A DNA stretch of 64,000 bases from Dyella mobilis (lineage in GTDB: Bacteria > Pseudomonadota > Gammaproteobacteria > Xanthomonadales > Rhodanobacteraceae). The notes beneath the pieces were generated by a model that worked only from the letters and a program-made list of their open reading frames with translations, made no database searches and was not told the origin of the DNA. The translations under genes and the position numbers were made by a program. This document shows, one piece after another, positions 28,495 to 37,455 of the stretch (positions are counted from its first letter, which is position 1; each line of letters starts with the position of its first letter). The stretch lies in the NCBI RefSeq assembly GCF_016904945.1, contig NZ_JADIKF010000033.1, forward strand, positions 114,836 through 178,835, read 5' to 3'.

Positions 28495-29493
28495 GTGATT
28501 CCCTTTTCCGTACTCGATCTGGCCCCCGTTACCGAAGGCAGTACGCCTGCGCAGGCCTTCGCCAATACGCTCGATCTGGCGCGTTGGGCGGAGCAACTGG
28601 GCTATACGCGCTATTGGCTGGCCGAACACCACAACATGCCCGGCATCGCCAGTGCGGCCACGGCGGTGCTGATCGGGCACGTAGCGGGCGGCACCTCGCG
28701 CATCAGGGTAGGGGCGGGTGGCATCATGCTGCCCAATCACGCGCCGTTGCAGGTGGCTGAGCAGTTCGGCACCTTGGCGTCTCTTTACCCCGGTCGCATC
28801 GATCTCGGCCTGGGCCGTGCGCCGGGCACCGATCAACCGACCGCGCGCGCATTGCGCCGCTACTACGAAGGTGCGGAAACCTTTCCCAATGACGTGCACG
28901 AATTGCTGACCTACTTCGAACCGGTCAAGGCGGCGCAAACGGTGCAGGCCGTGCCGGGCGCAGGCGTGGAGGTGCCGGTATGGCTGCTCGGCTCCAGCCT
29001 GTTCGGCGCGCAACTGGCCGCGGCGCTCGGCCTGCCGTTTGCATTCGCCTCGCACTTTGCGCCGGACGCGATGGATGAGGCGCTGATGCTTTACCGCCGC
29101 GACTTCAAGCCCTCTGCGCGCCTGGCCAGGCCGCACGCGATGCTTGGCATCAACGTGGTGGCGGCCGAAAGCGATCGCGAAGCGAAGCGCCTGTTCACCA
29201 CGCAACAGCAAAGCTTCATCAATCTGCGGCGCGGCCGACCCGGACTGATTCCGCCGCCGATCGACGATATCGACAGCTATGCGTCGTCAACCGAAAAATA
29301 CGGTGTGGACCGCGCCCTGGCGTGCGCCGTGGTCGGAAGCCCGGACACGGTGCGCGAGGGGCTGGCCGCCTTTATCGAGCGGCACCGCCCGGACGAATTG
29401 ATGGTGACCGCCAACGTGTTCGATCATGCGGCGCGCAAGCGTTCGTTCGAATTGGCCATGCAGGCGCGCGAGGCGCTTGCTGTCAGGGTGTAA
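28495..29493 (+). CDS. Luciferase-like flavin-dependent oxidoreductase
   Basis: 332 residues, a typical LLM-class length. It opens [11 protein letters not shown], as in the MsnO8/YhbW-type subgroup. [40 protein letters not shown] and [14 protein letters not shown] follow, all core (beta/alpha)8 barrel motifs of FMN-using monooxygenases. It would use reduced FMN and oxygen on an unknown small substrate in the cytoplasm. GTG start at 28495, with only a weak ribosome site. It is followed by a hairpin and then the MarR-efflux operon. Confidence 0.9.
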   Translation: MIPFSVLDLAPVTEGSTPAQAFANTLDLARWAEQLGYTRYWLAEHHNMPGIASAATAVLIGHVAGGTSRIRVGAGGIMLPNHAPLQVAEQFGTLASLYPGRIDLGLGRAPGTDQPTARALRRYYEGAETFPNDVHELLTYFEPVKAAQTVQAVPGAGVEVPVWLLGSSLFGAQLAAALGLPFAFASHFAPDAMDEALMLYRRDFKPSARLARPHAMLGINVVAAESDREAKRLFTTQQQSFINLRRGRPGLIPPPIDDIDSYASSTEKYGVDRALACAVVGSPDTVREGLAAFIERHRPDELMVTANVFDHAARKRSFELAMQAREALAVRV

Positions 29494-29523
29494 GAAGAGG
29501 GCGTAAGGATCAGGTCGGTCCGA

Positions 29524-29550
29524 TGTCGCGTGAACGGGTTTCACGCGACA
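29524..29550. terminator. Perfect 11-bp hairpin after the oxidoreductase gene
   Basis: TGTCGCGTGAA (29524-29534), 5-nt loop CGGGT, TTCACGCGACA (29540-29550), followed by CTTCTTTA. It can end the upstream transcript, but it also lies only 4 bp before the -35 box of the marR promoter, so it could equally be an operator. Confidence 0.6.
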
Positions 29551-29554
29551 CTTC

Positions 29555-29583
29555 TTTACATCCATTTATTACATTTATATAAT
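29555..29583 (+). promoter_or_regulatory. Sigma-70 promoter of the marR efflux operon
   Basis: TTTACA (29555-29560), 17-bp spacer, TATAAT (29578-29583). The -10 box is a consensus match and the -35 differs from TTGACA at one base. The first codon of marR is 40 bp downstream. The spacer and flanks are AT-rich (29561-29595), which suits an autoregulatory MarR operator; no perfect palindrome was found there. Confidence 0.75.
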
Positions 29584-29623
29584 ATACATAACTGAAGTAA
29601 ATCCTGCCTGGCAGGGGTGTCCC

Positions 29624-30115
29624 ATGGCTGATTTTGCATCCACCGAACAACGCCTGGCGGTGACCTGCCGCCGCTATCCGGATTTTCCCCGCCGGCCGGC
29701 CACGCTGGTGCGGCTGGTCAAGCACATCCACAAGCTGGTGCACGACGAGGTCAACGCGCTGCTCAAGCCTTACGGCATCAATCATCCGGAATACAACTTG
29801 TTGATGATGTTGTACGGGTCGGCGAGCGGTACGATGTCGCCGTCGGAGTTGGCGGATGCGTCGGGCGAAAAGTCGGCCAATATCACCCGCCTGACCAACG
29901 AGCTGAGCGACATGGGGTTGATCAACCGCTCAGCCAGCGCCGATGACCGCCGCAAGATCGAGTTGAGTTTGACGGCACAGGGACTGGCCCTGATCGACAG
30001 GTTTCTTCCGGACATTTGCACCTTGTTGACACGGCAAACGCGTCACATGACGGTGTCCGAGCAGACCCAGTTCGAAAAGCTGTTGAAGAAATTCCTGACC
30101 GGATTGGCTGAATAA
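29624..30115 (+). CDS. MarR-family transcriptional regulator
   Basis: 163 residues. Winged-helix MarR core: YNLLMMLYGSASGTMSPSEL, then the recognition helix region GEKSANITRLTNELSDMGLI, then the wing DDRRKIELSLTAQG. The flanking helices are for dimer formation. It probably represses its own operon until a phenolic or other ligand binds, as MarR, EmrR and HpaR-type proteins do. The efflux gene begins 13 bp after its stop. Start at ATG 29624, with GGGG 6-7 nt upstream. Confidence 0.92.
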   Translation: MADFASTEQRLAVTCRRYPDFPRRPATLVRLVKHIHKLVHDEVNALLKPYGINHPEYNLLMMLYGSASGTMSPSELADASGEKSANITRLTNELSDMGLINRSASADDRRKIELSLTAQGLALIDRFLPDICTLLTRQTRHMTVSEQTQFEKLLKKFLTGLAE

Positions 30116-30128
30116 GGAACGCGCCGGG

Positions 30129-32252
30129 ATGTCCGCAACCGAGGCCAACGCAGCCAAGTCAGACTTGCGCGAGGTTTTCAAGGCGACCGTGCGCGAGGAG
30201 ACGGCCATCTGGATGGTCGTGTTCAAGTCGCTGTTGTCGCTCTACCTGGCGGGCTGGCTGGCCATGCGCATGGAATTGCCGCTGCCGTCGACCGTGATGG
30301 TCACCACGGTCATCGTCGCCAACCGGCAGACCGGCATGGTGCTGGCCAAGAGCTTCTATCGTGCGATCGGCACGGTGATCGGCGCGCTGGCCGGGTTTTT
30401 GATCGTCGCGCTGTTTCCCCAGCAACGCGTGCTGTTTCTTGCGGCCTTGTCGCTGTGGATCGGCGCCTGTGCCGGCGGCGCCACGCTGTATCGCAACTTC
30501 AAGGCGTACGCATTCGTGCTGGCGGGGTACACGGCAGCCATCGTGGCCGTGCCCACGATCAATCATCCGCTGGGCATTTTCGATTCGGCGGTGAACCGCC
30601 TGAGCGAAGTGCTGCTGGGCATAGGCGTTTCCGCCGTGGTCCACGACGTGATTTTTCCGGTGCGCATCCGCGACGACATGCGCAGGATCGCCCGCGCGCA
30701 GTTCGCCAATTTCATCGAGTTCGTGCAGCGGGCGATGTGCGGCAAGGTGGCGCGACCCGATATCGAGAACGCGCACCTGCGCTTCGTGCGCGACGCGGTG
30801 ACCCTGGAAGACCTGCGCAGCTCGGTGATTTTCGAGGATCCCGAAGCGCGGGCGCGCAGCGGCCACGTGATGCTGTTGAACCAGCGCTTCATGGCAGCGT
30901 CGACCAGCCTGCAATCGCTGCATCATTTGATCAACCGCCTGAAGCGCAAGGGGCACGACACGCCGGCGAATGCACTGATCGAACTGTATGCGCCCATCAG
31001 CGAAGCCCTGGATGCGCCGATCGAAGCGGGGGCGGCTGCGCGCGTGCTGTTGCCGCGTCTGGACGACGCACGCAGGGCGATGGATTTGCACCGGCCCGCG
31101 CTGCGTGCAGGCCTGCGCTCGGACAGCGATACGCTCGATTTCGATACCGGCGCGACCTTGCTGGATCAATTCACCGACGAGCTGTACGGCTATGTCGATA
31201 CGGCTTCCACGCTGCAGGCGCCCAAGCTTTCCGGCACGGCCGAGCGTGTGCACTTTGAGCGCGGCAACGACTATGTCGGCGCCGGCCTGGCGTTCTTGCG
31301 AACCGTCATCGCCGTGGCAGCGCTGAGCGTATTCTGGATTTCATCGGCGTGGCCCTACGGATCGGCGACGATCATTCTCGCCTCGGTCTTTGCCGGACTG
31401 TTCGCCTCCGCGCCCAACCCCTCGCTGTTTATCCGGGAGACCTTCTTCGGTTTTCTGGTCGGCATGTCGGCAGCCTTCGTCTGCTTGTTCTTCGTACTGT
31501 CGCAGATGGATGGCTACATGCTGTTTGTCGCAGGCTCCGCGCCCTTCCTGATGGCGGGGCTGGCCCTGATGGTCGTGCCTTCCAGCAGCCGGTTCGGCGT
31601 GGGCTATTGCCTGGGCTTCGTGGTCATCCTCGGCGTCAAGAACCAGATGGAATTCGATGTCACGGATTTCATCAACAACATGATCGCGCAGCTCATTGCC
31701 GTCGCGTCGGCCGGCATTTCCTTCGTGATCGTTCCGCCGGCGATCGGCAGCCACTGGTTCCGTCGCCGCCAGCTCGACCAGCTACGGCGCCAGGTGGGAC
31801 TCGCAGCCTCGGCGCCGCTGGCAGGCCTGCGCAGCCGCTTCGAAAGCGTAAACCACGATCTGTTCGGCCAGATCGTGGCGCAGACCGAACGCGGCAGCCA
31901 GGATTCCCGCACCTTGCTGGCCTGGGCGCTGTCGGTGCACGAAATGGGTCGCACGCTGATCGAGCTGCGCGGCGAGATGGCCGTCCGTTCGCTGCCCGGC
32001 GAAGTGCACGGCGCGATTGTGCGTGCGATTGATGCGCTGACCGCACTCTACGAGCACCCGGGCGTGATCACTTATGAGCACGCCAGCAACGCACTGGCCG
32101 CGGCCACCGACATGACCAGCCGCGACGAGTCGATGCGCTGCCTGATGGACCACCTGCATCTGCTTCGGTTGGCGCTGCTGGATGATCAATCCGTGCTTGC
32201 CGAATACATGCGATCCCACGTCCCCGCCAACGGAGTTGCCCATGTCTCGTGA
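30129..32252 (+). CDS. FUSC/AaeB-type inner-membrane efflux transporter
   Basis: 707 residues. Two blocks of about five to six transmembrane helices (residues about 25-180 and 385-540) are each followed by a cytoplasmic helical domain, the layout of the FUSC/PET family. In E. coli, AaeB works with AaeA to expel p-hydroxybenzoate. The next two genes are aaeX-like and aaeA-like, which supports this role. The substrate is probably an aromatic carboxylate or a similar weak acid; that is inferred. AAGGA stands about 10 nt before the ATG. The gene overlaps the next by 11 nt. Confidence 0.9.
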   Translation: MSATEANAAKSDLREVFKATVREETAIWMVVFKSLLSLYLAGWLAMRMELPLPSTVMVTTVIVANRQTGMVLAKSFYRAIGTVIGALAGFLIVALFPQQRVLFLAALSLWIGACAGGATLYRNFKAYAFVLAGYTAAIVAVPTINHPLGIFDSAVNRLSEVLLGIGVSAVVHDVIFPVRIRDDMRRIARAQFANFIEFVQRAMCGKVARPDIENAHLRFVRDAVTLEDLRSSVIFEDPEARARSGHVMLLNQRFMAASTSLQSLHHLINRLKRKGHDTPANALIELYAPISEALDAPIEAGAAARVLLPRLDDARRAMDLHRPALRAGLRSDSDTLDFDTGATLLDQFTDELYGYVDTASTLQAPKLSGTAERVHFERGNDYVGAGLAFLRTVIAVAALSVFWISSAWPYGSATIILASVFAGLFASAPNPSLFIRETFFGFLVGMSAAFVCLFFVLSQMDGYMLFVAGSAPFLMAGLALMVVPSSSRFGVGYCLGFVVILGVKNQMEFDVTDFINNMIAQLIAVASAGISFVIVPPAIGSHWFRRRQLDQLRRQVGLAASAPLAGLRSRFESVNHDLFGQIVAQTERGSQDSRTLLAWALSVHEMGRTLIELRGEMAVRSLPGEVHGAIVRAIDALTALYEHPGVITYEHASNALAAATDMTSRDESMRCLMDHLHLLRLALLDDQSVLAEYMRSHVPANGVAHVS

Positions 32253-32439
32253 AATAGCCTTGGGAGGCGTCCTGGTGCCGGGGCTGCTGGTCTGGTTCGT
32301 GCTGTCGGTGGCCTTGCTGCTGGTGTTCGACTGGATCGTCGGCCGTTACGGCCTGTACCGCTACGTCTGGCATCCGGCGCTGTTCCGGGTGGCGTTTTTC
32401 GCCTGCATCTTCGGCAGCATCGCGCTGCTGCTCTATTGA
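32242..32439 (+). CDS. Small DUF1656/AaeX-type membrane protein
   Basis: 65 residues. It opens MSREIALGGVLVPGLLVWFV, the usual start of the DUF1656 family (AaeX in E. coli). Two transmembrane helices (about 11-30 and 45-63) are separated by a Tyr/Arg-rich turn. CGGAG lies 7 nt before the ATG at 32242, which is inside the end of the preceding gene. Members always sit between aaeA-like and aaeB-like genes; their exact task is not known. Confidence 0.9.
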   Translation: MSREIALGGVLVPGLLVWFVLSVALLLVFDWIVGRYGLYRYVWHPALFRVAFFACIFGSIALLLY

Positions 32440-32469
32440 CCGACGGCAACCGCTTCCACCGATACCACT

Positions 32470-33492
32470 ATGAAAACTGCCCAATACATCCGCATTGCCA
32501 TTACCGTCGTTCTGGTGCTCCTCGCCGCGATCATCGCCTCGGCGATGTGGCGGCACTACATGTATTCGCCGTGGACCCGCGACGGCCGCGTGCGCGCCAA
32601 CGTGGTGCGCATCGCGCCGGACGTATCCGGCCTGGTCACCGAAGTCGACGTGGTCGACAACCAGGTGGTGAAAAAGGGCGACGTGTTGTTCGTCGTCGAC
32701 CGCGCCCGCTACACGGACGCGCTGGACCAAGCCAAGGCCAACCTTGCCGCGGCGCAAGCGGCGGTGCAGGCCGCGGATGCCAACATCGATGCAGCGAAGG
32801 CCGGCACGGCGCAGAGCAAATCCACCTTCAGCATGTACGCCGAGCAAGCCCAGCGCCGGCAAAACCTGAAAGATGTGGTCTCCAGCGAAGATCGCGCCAA
32901 TGCCACCGCTACGGCTGAGGCGGCGCGTGCCACCTTGAGCAAGGCGCAGGCCGGCCAGGAGCAGGCGCTGGCAGCCAAGCTGCAGGCACAGGCGGCGGTG
33001 AAGCAGGCCGAAGCGGCGTTGGCCACCGCCACGCTCAATTTGCAACGCACCGAAGTGCGCTCGCCGGTGGATGGATACGTCACCAACCTGCTGGTGCGCG
33101 TGGGCGACTACGCCAGCGCCGGGTCGCCGCGGCTCGCGCTGATCGACAGCCATTCGTTCTGGGTGGACGGCTATTTCGAGGAAACCAAGTTGCCGCACAT
33201 CCACATCGGCGATAAAGCCGATATCCGCATGATGGCTGGCGGAGTAATGCTGCGCGGCACGGTCGAAGGTATCGCGCGCGGTATTTCCGAGGCGGTGGAC
33301 CCCACCAGCGCGGACCTGCTTGCCAATATCAATCCCACCTTCAACTGGGTACGACTGGCGCAGCGCGTGCCGGTGCGCGTGCGCATCGATACCGATCACC
33401 TGCCTGCCGGCACCGTGCTGGTGGCAGGGCAGACGGCGACGCTGATCCTGCATCCTGATCAGCATGCCGATCAGAACGGCGCGGCACGGTGA
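32470..33492 (+). CDS. Periplasmic adaptor (HlyD/AaeA membrane-fusion) protein
   Basis: 340 residues. An N-terminal signal anchor at about 9-30 (IAITVVLVLLAAIIASAMW) is followed by SPWTRDGRVRANVVRIAPDVSGLVTEV, the first half of the lipoyl domain. A long Ala-rich coiled-coil hairpin follows (about 75-195), then TEVRSPVDGYVTNLLVRVGDY, the second half-lipoyl, and a beta-barrel domain. It bridges the FUSC pump to the NodT outer-membrane channel. The gene is preceded by the aaeX-like gene and runs straight into nodT with no gap. Confidence 0.93.
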   Translation: MKTAQYIRIAITVVLVLLAAIIASAMWRHYMYSPWTRDGRVRANVVRIAPDVSGLVTEVDVVDNQVVKKGDVLFVVDRARYTDALDQAKANLAAAQAAVQAADANIDAAKAGTAQSKSTFSMYAEQAQRRQNLKDVVSSEDRANATATAEAARATLSKAQAGQEQALAAKLQAQAAVKQAEAALATATLNLQRTEVRSPVDGYVTNLLVRVGDYASAGSPRLALIDSHSFWVDGYFEETKLPHIHIGDKADIRMMAGGVMLRGTVEGIARGISEAVDPTSADLLANINPTFNWVRLAQRVPVRVRIDTDHLPAGTVLVAGQTATLILHPDQHADQNGAAR

Positions 33493-33499
33493 AGCAGCC

Positions 33500-34966
33500 A
33501 TGTCTGTCCATCTGATCAAACTCAAACGTTTCTCGCGCGCTGCGGCCACGATCGCACTGGCCGCTGCGCTGGCCGGATGCGTCACTCCGGGCGGCCTGCA
33601 CACAACAGGCAAGCAGCTCGACGCATCCAGCCTCCAGAGCGGGCAAAGCCTTGTCGGCGTACCGCTGAGCCCGACCGCCTGGCCGACGCAGGATTGGTGG
33701 GTCGGCTTCGGCGATCCGCAGCTTTCTTCGCTGATCGAAGAGGCGCTCCGGAATAATCCCTCGCTGACCGTGGCCGAGGCGCGTGCGCGGCAGGCGCAGG
33801 CGGTGGCCGCTTCGGTCGATGCGGCGCGCATGCCGCAAGCGGAGCTGGATGCCGGTTTCCAAGGCGCGCGATTGTCGGAAAAGGATCCGCTTTATCCGTC
33901 CTACGTGCTGGGTTCGTTCGCCTGGGGCAAGTCGTTGACCGCAGGCTTCAGCTGGGACCTGGACCTTTGGGGCGGCAAGCGCGCGGCGTGGGAGGCTGCG
34001 TTGGGCCGCAGCCGCGCGGCCGAGGTCGATGCTCGGGCGGCACGCATTCAATTGTCGGTGAATGTCGCACGCGCCTATGTAAACCTGGGTTATGCGTTTG
34101 CCGAACAGGACGTCGCAGCACGCGAACTGGACCGTTCCACCAAGGCGCTGGCGCTCACGCGGCGCTTGGTGGCTGGCGGCCTGGGTACGCCCCAGCAGCA
34201 GTTTCTGGCCGATTCGCAGGCCGCCAGCGCCGAGCAGCAGAAAGTGCAGGCCGATCGCGCCATCGATGCCGCGCGCAGTGCCTTGTCCGTGTTGCTCGGC
34301 GAAGGTCCTGATCGCGGCCTGAGCATCGCGCGGCCGCAGCTGACGAATACCGATCGGCTCACCTTGCCCGAAAACGTACAGGTGGATCTGATCGGGCGCC
34401 GCGCGGATCTGGTGGCGGCGCGCTGGCAGGTCGAGGCGGCGTCCAAGAACATCAAGGCGGCACGCACGCAGTTCCTGCCCAATATCAGCCTGTCGGCAAT
34501 GGCCGGATTCGTCGCGTTGGGCGGCAGCACCAATCTGTTCCAGTTGCCGGCGCGTACGTATGAAGTGGCGCCAGCGTTGAGCCTGCCGATTTTCGACGGC
34601 GGCCGCTTGCGCGCCAATCTTGCCGGCGCCGACGCCGTTTACGACGAGGCCGTGGCGCATTACAACGGTGTGCTGATTCATGCCGTGAACGACGTGGCCG
34701 ACCTGGTTTCGGCGCTCACCTCGGTGCGCGCGCAGATCGCACTGGAAAAACGCGCGCAGCAGGATGCGCAGAAGAGCTACGACGATGCCATGTCCGCCTA
34801 CAAGGGCGGCATCAGCGGCCAGCTCACGCCGCTGGTGTCACGGCAGCAATTGCTGCTTACCGACCAGCGCCTGGCTGCGCTGGAAAGCCAGCAGGCGGAT
34901 CTCTCGATTCGCCTGATCGATGCGCTGGGTGGCGGCTATGGCGCGCAAGACGCCGCCAAGCGTTGA
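33500..34966 (+). CDS. NodT-family outer-membrane efflux lipoprotein
   Basis: 488 residues. The lipoprotein signal ends LAGC, with acylated Cys27. Two TolC-like repeats follow, with long coiled coils (LIEEALRNNPSLTVAEARARQA and YDEAVAHYNGVLIHAVNDV). WWVGFGDPQLSSL near 65 is the usual NodT opening. It forms the outer-membrane exit duct for the pump encoded upstream. ATG 33500 lies 7 bp after the adaptor stop. A hairpin 12 bp after the stop ends the operon. Confidence 0.94.
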   Translation: MSVHLIKLKRFSRAAATIALAAALAGCVTPGGLHTTGKQLDASSLQSGQSLVGVPLSPTAWPTQDWWVGFGDPQLSSLIEEALRNNPSLTVAEARARQAQAVAASVDAARMPQAELDAGFQGARLSEKDPLYPSYVLGSFAWGKSLTAGFSWDLDLWGGKRAAWEAALGRSRAAEVDARAARIQLSVNVARAYVNLGYAFAEQDVAARELDRSTKALALTRRLVAGGLGTPQQQFLADSQAASAEQQKVQADRAIDAARSALSVLLGEGPDRGLSIARPQLTNTDRLTLPENVQVDLIGRRADLVAARWQVEAASKNIKAARTQFLPNISLSAMAGFVALGGSTNLFQLPARTYEVAPALSLPIFDGGRLRANLAGADAVYDEAVAHYNGVLIHAVNDVADLVSALTSVRAQIALEKRAQQDAQKSYDDAMSAYKGGISGQLTPLVSRQQLLLTDQRLAALESQQADLSIRLIDALGGGYGAQDAAKR

Positions 34967-34978
34967 GTGCGGCGCACT

Positions 34979-35001
34979 CCCTCTCCCCGGCGGGGAGAGG
35001 G
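34979..35001. terminator. Perfect hairpin between nodT and porin genes
   Basis: CCCTCTCCCC (34979-34988), loop GGC, GGGGAGAGGG (34992-35001). The stem is identical to that at 9153-9175, 26 kb away. It lies between convergent genes and can act on both strands. Confidence 0.65.
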
Positions 35002-35019
35002 TTGTGCTGAGCGGCCGAT

Positions 35020-36441
35020 CTAGAACTTGTAGATCGCACTCACGTTGACCTGATTTCCCCCGGTCGACAGCCGCGTCGCGCCATTGGTGGTGGTATTGAG
35101 AATGGCGTGGATCCACTCCAATGCGAAGGCATAGTCGCCCACTGCGTATTGCACGTTGGCGGCCACCTGGCGATTCTTCAGCAAGCCGGTCGAACCGTTG
35201 TCCAGCCATTCGATCACGTCGTTGGTGCTGGGTTTGCTGATGGCATAGAAGACGTTGGCACTCCAGTTCGGCGTGAATTTGTAGCCGCCGGAGACGTAGC
35301 CGCCCTTGTCCTTGATGTCGCCGAATTGCGACAGGTCGCCGAAAATTTCGCCGATGCCCTTGCCGTCATAGATCACGCTCTTGAGCGACCAGGGGCCGGG
35401 CGTCCATTCGCCGCCCACTTCGACCGCTTCGCTGGAAAATTGCCGTTTGATGGGCGCAGGTTCGGTGCCACCTACACCGGTGAGATTGATCTGGCTGTAA
35501 TGCGCGGCGAGGAACAACAGCCAATCCTTCGCCATTTCCACGTGCAGCTTGGCTTCGATCTGCGGGCGGAATCCCGCATTGCCCGCGCTCACGTAATTGA
35601 CCGGATTGCCCGGGCCGCTCCAGGTACCCGAGAAGCCGCCCAGATCCAGCCGCCACTGCGGGCCTTCCGAACCGTTGTTGAGCATCTGCGAATACACGAT
35701 GCCGGGGAAGCGCCAACCGATGATACCGGCGCCATAACCGAGCGGGAAGGCGATGTGGCTGAGCGAATCGGGCAGATCGTCCAGCGGGAACATCAGGTCC
35801 CACATCTGGCCGATGCGGATATTGCTGCCCGACACCGGGTTGTCCAGCACCATGTAGGCCTGGCGCAGGCGCGGCAGCGGTTGCTGTTGCGAGTAGGCGC
35901 CGGTGCCGTTGTTGCCGCCGAAGAAATCCATTTCCAAGTGCGCGCCGCCAGTCCAGTTGCCGGCCACCTTGGCGCCGGTCAGGTCGAACCAGAAGCGCGT
36001 ATTGCGCACATCGACGCCGCTGAGATCGCCGGCCGATTTGGGGATCGGGTATTCCGCATTCTGCCCGTTGCCGAAGGTGAAACTGCGGGTCTGGCTGAAG
36101 GCGGTGGCATCGATAAAGCCGTGGAAGGCCACCGACAGGCCCGGTGCGCTGGTGAAGCTCGGCTTGCTTGCACTCGGCGCGGCCGCGACCACATTCGCCT
36201 GCGCCTGCTGGGTCTGCTGAATCTGTGCCTGCTGCTGCGTCTGCTGGTTCTGCAACTGGCTGAGGGCAGCATGCAGTTGCTGCAGGTCCTGCTGTTGCTG
36301 ATTGAGCTGCTGTTGTTGCTTTTCGACCAGGGTCTTGAGTGCCTGGATCTGGGCATCGCGGCTATCGGATTGGGCGAAGGCTGGAGCGGTAGCGGTAAGG
36401 CCCAGTGCGGCGAGGGCCAGAAACAAGGTGTGTCTTTTCAC
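35020..36441 (-). CDS. DcaP-like outer-membrane porin
   Basis: 473 residues. The signal peptide ends AFA-Q at 23-24. A Gln-rich coiled coil (about 28-85) typical of DcaP-type trimeric porins comes next, then a beta-barrel domain that opens LSVAFHGFIDATAFSQTRSF and closes with VSAIYKF, a C-terminal Phe sorting signal. DcaP porins take up dicarboxylic acids and related anions. The gene lies 22 bp after the satP-like transporter gene on the same strand, so the two probably form an uptake pair. Confidence 0.85.
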   Translation of the reverse strand: MKRHTLFLALAALGLTATAPAFAQSDSRDAQIQALKTLVEKQQQQLNQQQQDLQQLHAALSQLQNQQTQQQAQIQQTQQAQANVVAAAPSASKPSFTSAPGLSVAFHGFIDATAFSQTRSFTFGNGQNAEYPIPKSAGDLSGVDVRNTRFWFDLTGAKVAGNWTGGAHLEMDFFGGNNGTGAYSQQQPLPRLRQAYMVLDNPVSGSNIRIGQMWDLMFPLDDLPDSLSHIAFPLGYGAGIIGWRFPGIVYSQMLNNGSEGPQWRLDLGGFSGTWSGPGNPVNYVSAGNAGFRPQIEAKLHVEMAKDWLLFLAAHYSQINLTGVGGTEPAPIKRQFSSEAVEVGGEWTPGPWSLKSVIYDGKGIGEIFGDLSQFGDIKDKGGYVSGGYKFTPNWSANVFYAISKPSTNDVIEWLDNGSTGLLKNRQVAANVQYAVGDYAFALEWIHAILNTTTNGATRLSTGGNQVNVSAIYKF

Positions 36442-36463
36442 GTTTTTTCTCCCTTGTCGTGGA

Positions 36464-37045
36464 TTAACGGGTAGTGCCGGGTACGCCGGTGGGCAGGACT
36501 ACCCGCTTGTGCGCTTCGTTGATGATTTCGGCCGCCGATAGATAGAACGCCAGGATGGCGGTGAGCAGGCCGACATATCCTCCCGCTGCGTGCAGGGCGC
36601 CGATGCCGGTCCACTCGGCCGCGGCAAGCAGGAAAAAGGTGATCCACAAGGCCAGGAAAATCAGTTGCAGCGCGCGTGCTGCGGCCAGCGAACCGATCCA
36701 CATGTAAAACGTGAACACACCCCACGCGAACAGATACCAGCCGACGAATGCGGCGGGCACCTTGTCGTGCAGAAACAGCACGAACAGGGCGAACGACCAC
36801 CAGAAGGCACCGTAGCTGACGAATGCCGTCGCGCCGAAAGTGTTGTTGCGGGGCAGTTCCATGATGCCGGCGATGATCTGCGCCGTACCACCATAGGCCA
36901 TCGCGACGGCCAGCACCATGCCCATACTGTCGCCGTTGAACCAGCCGGCGTTGATCATGCTCAACAGCCACGTGGTCAAGGCAAAACCGGCGAGGCCGAG
37001 CGGCGCCGGGTTGGAAAAACGCACCTGTACCTGTTCGTTGCTCAT
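36464..37045 (-). CDS. Acetate/succinate uptake transporter, GPR1/FUN34/SatP family
   Basis: 193 residues, with six transmembrane helices as in SatP. The family signature NPAPLGLAGFALTTWLLS is at 12-29. Other landmarks are MAYGGTAQIIAGIMELPRNNTFGATAF and the paired aromatic stretch SYGAFWWSFA. It moves acetate and perhaps succinate across the inner membrane with protons. Start at ATG 37045, with GGGAGG 6-7 nt upstream. It is first in a two-gene operon with the porin. Confidence 0.93.
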   Translation of the reverse strand: MSNEQVQVRFSNPAPLGLAGFALTTWLLSMINAGWFNGDSMGMVLAVAMAYGGTAQIIAGIMELPRNNTFGATAFVSYGAFWWSFALFVLFLHDKVPAAFVGWYLFAWGVFTFYMWIGSLAAARALQLIFLALWITFFLLAAAEWTGIGALHAAGGYVGLLTAILAFYLSAAEIINEAHKRVVLPTGVPGTTR

Positions 37046-37455
37046 GGCAGGAACCTCCCAATGCGGGATGGAGTGCCTAGGGCCTGTTAGCACTAGTTGC
37101 GAATGATCCGTGGCGTGTGGCTCCCCGATCGCCGGCGCGCGGTCTCCCCGCACGCGCGCCGGTTAACTCATGGCGGCAAGACGTTGCGCGGCGGGCGCGG
37201 GCAATGGCTGGCGGCGAGCGCCAACGAGGGCGCTGTGCTTACGAGTGCCCGTACTCGTCTGGACATGGGCCGTTCCCTTCGGATGTGCAAAAAAAGCGAG
37301 GCTTTTTCGATCCGTTTGCGCAGGCAGTCCTGTTGCGAAGCAGCAAGTGCACGGCCCGGCGAATGAGCTGACTTTACTCAATTGCGCCAGAAAAAATAGA
37401 CCCGCGCCCGGCAGATTGGCCCAGCGCCGTGTTTTTTACGTGAAAGTCTTGCCCG
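37046..37455. other. Intergenic region upstream of satP-like gene
   Basis: 410 bp between the DUF2968 gene end and the satP-like gene start. It should contain the satP promoter and the end of the Tad transcript. A weak A/T-flanked hairpin, AAAAAGC-GAG-GCTTTTT, lies at 37291-37307. Short open frames here on both strands have no ribosome site or recognisable domain, and I do not call them. Confidence 0.4.

Noticed and set aside
37291..37307. AAAAAGC-GAG-GCTTTTT as a terminator
   Set aside because: The stem is only 7 bp and mostly A-T, 150 bp past the nearest gene end; could be chance.
37097..37381. Short open frames on both strands before the satP-like gene
   Set aside because: No ribosome site, no domain, and mutually overlapping; left as non-coding.
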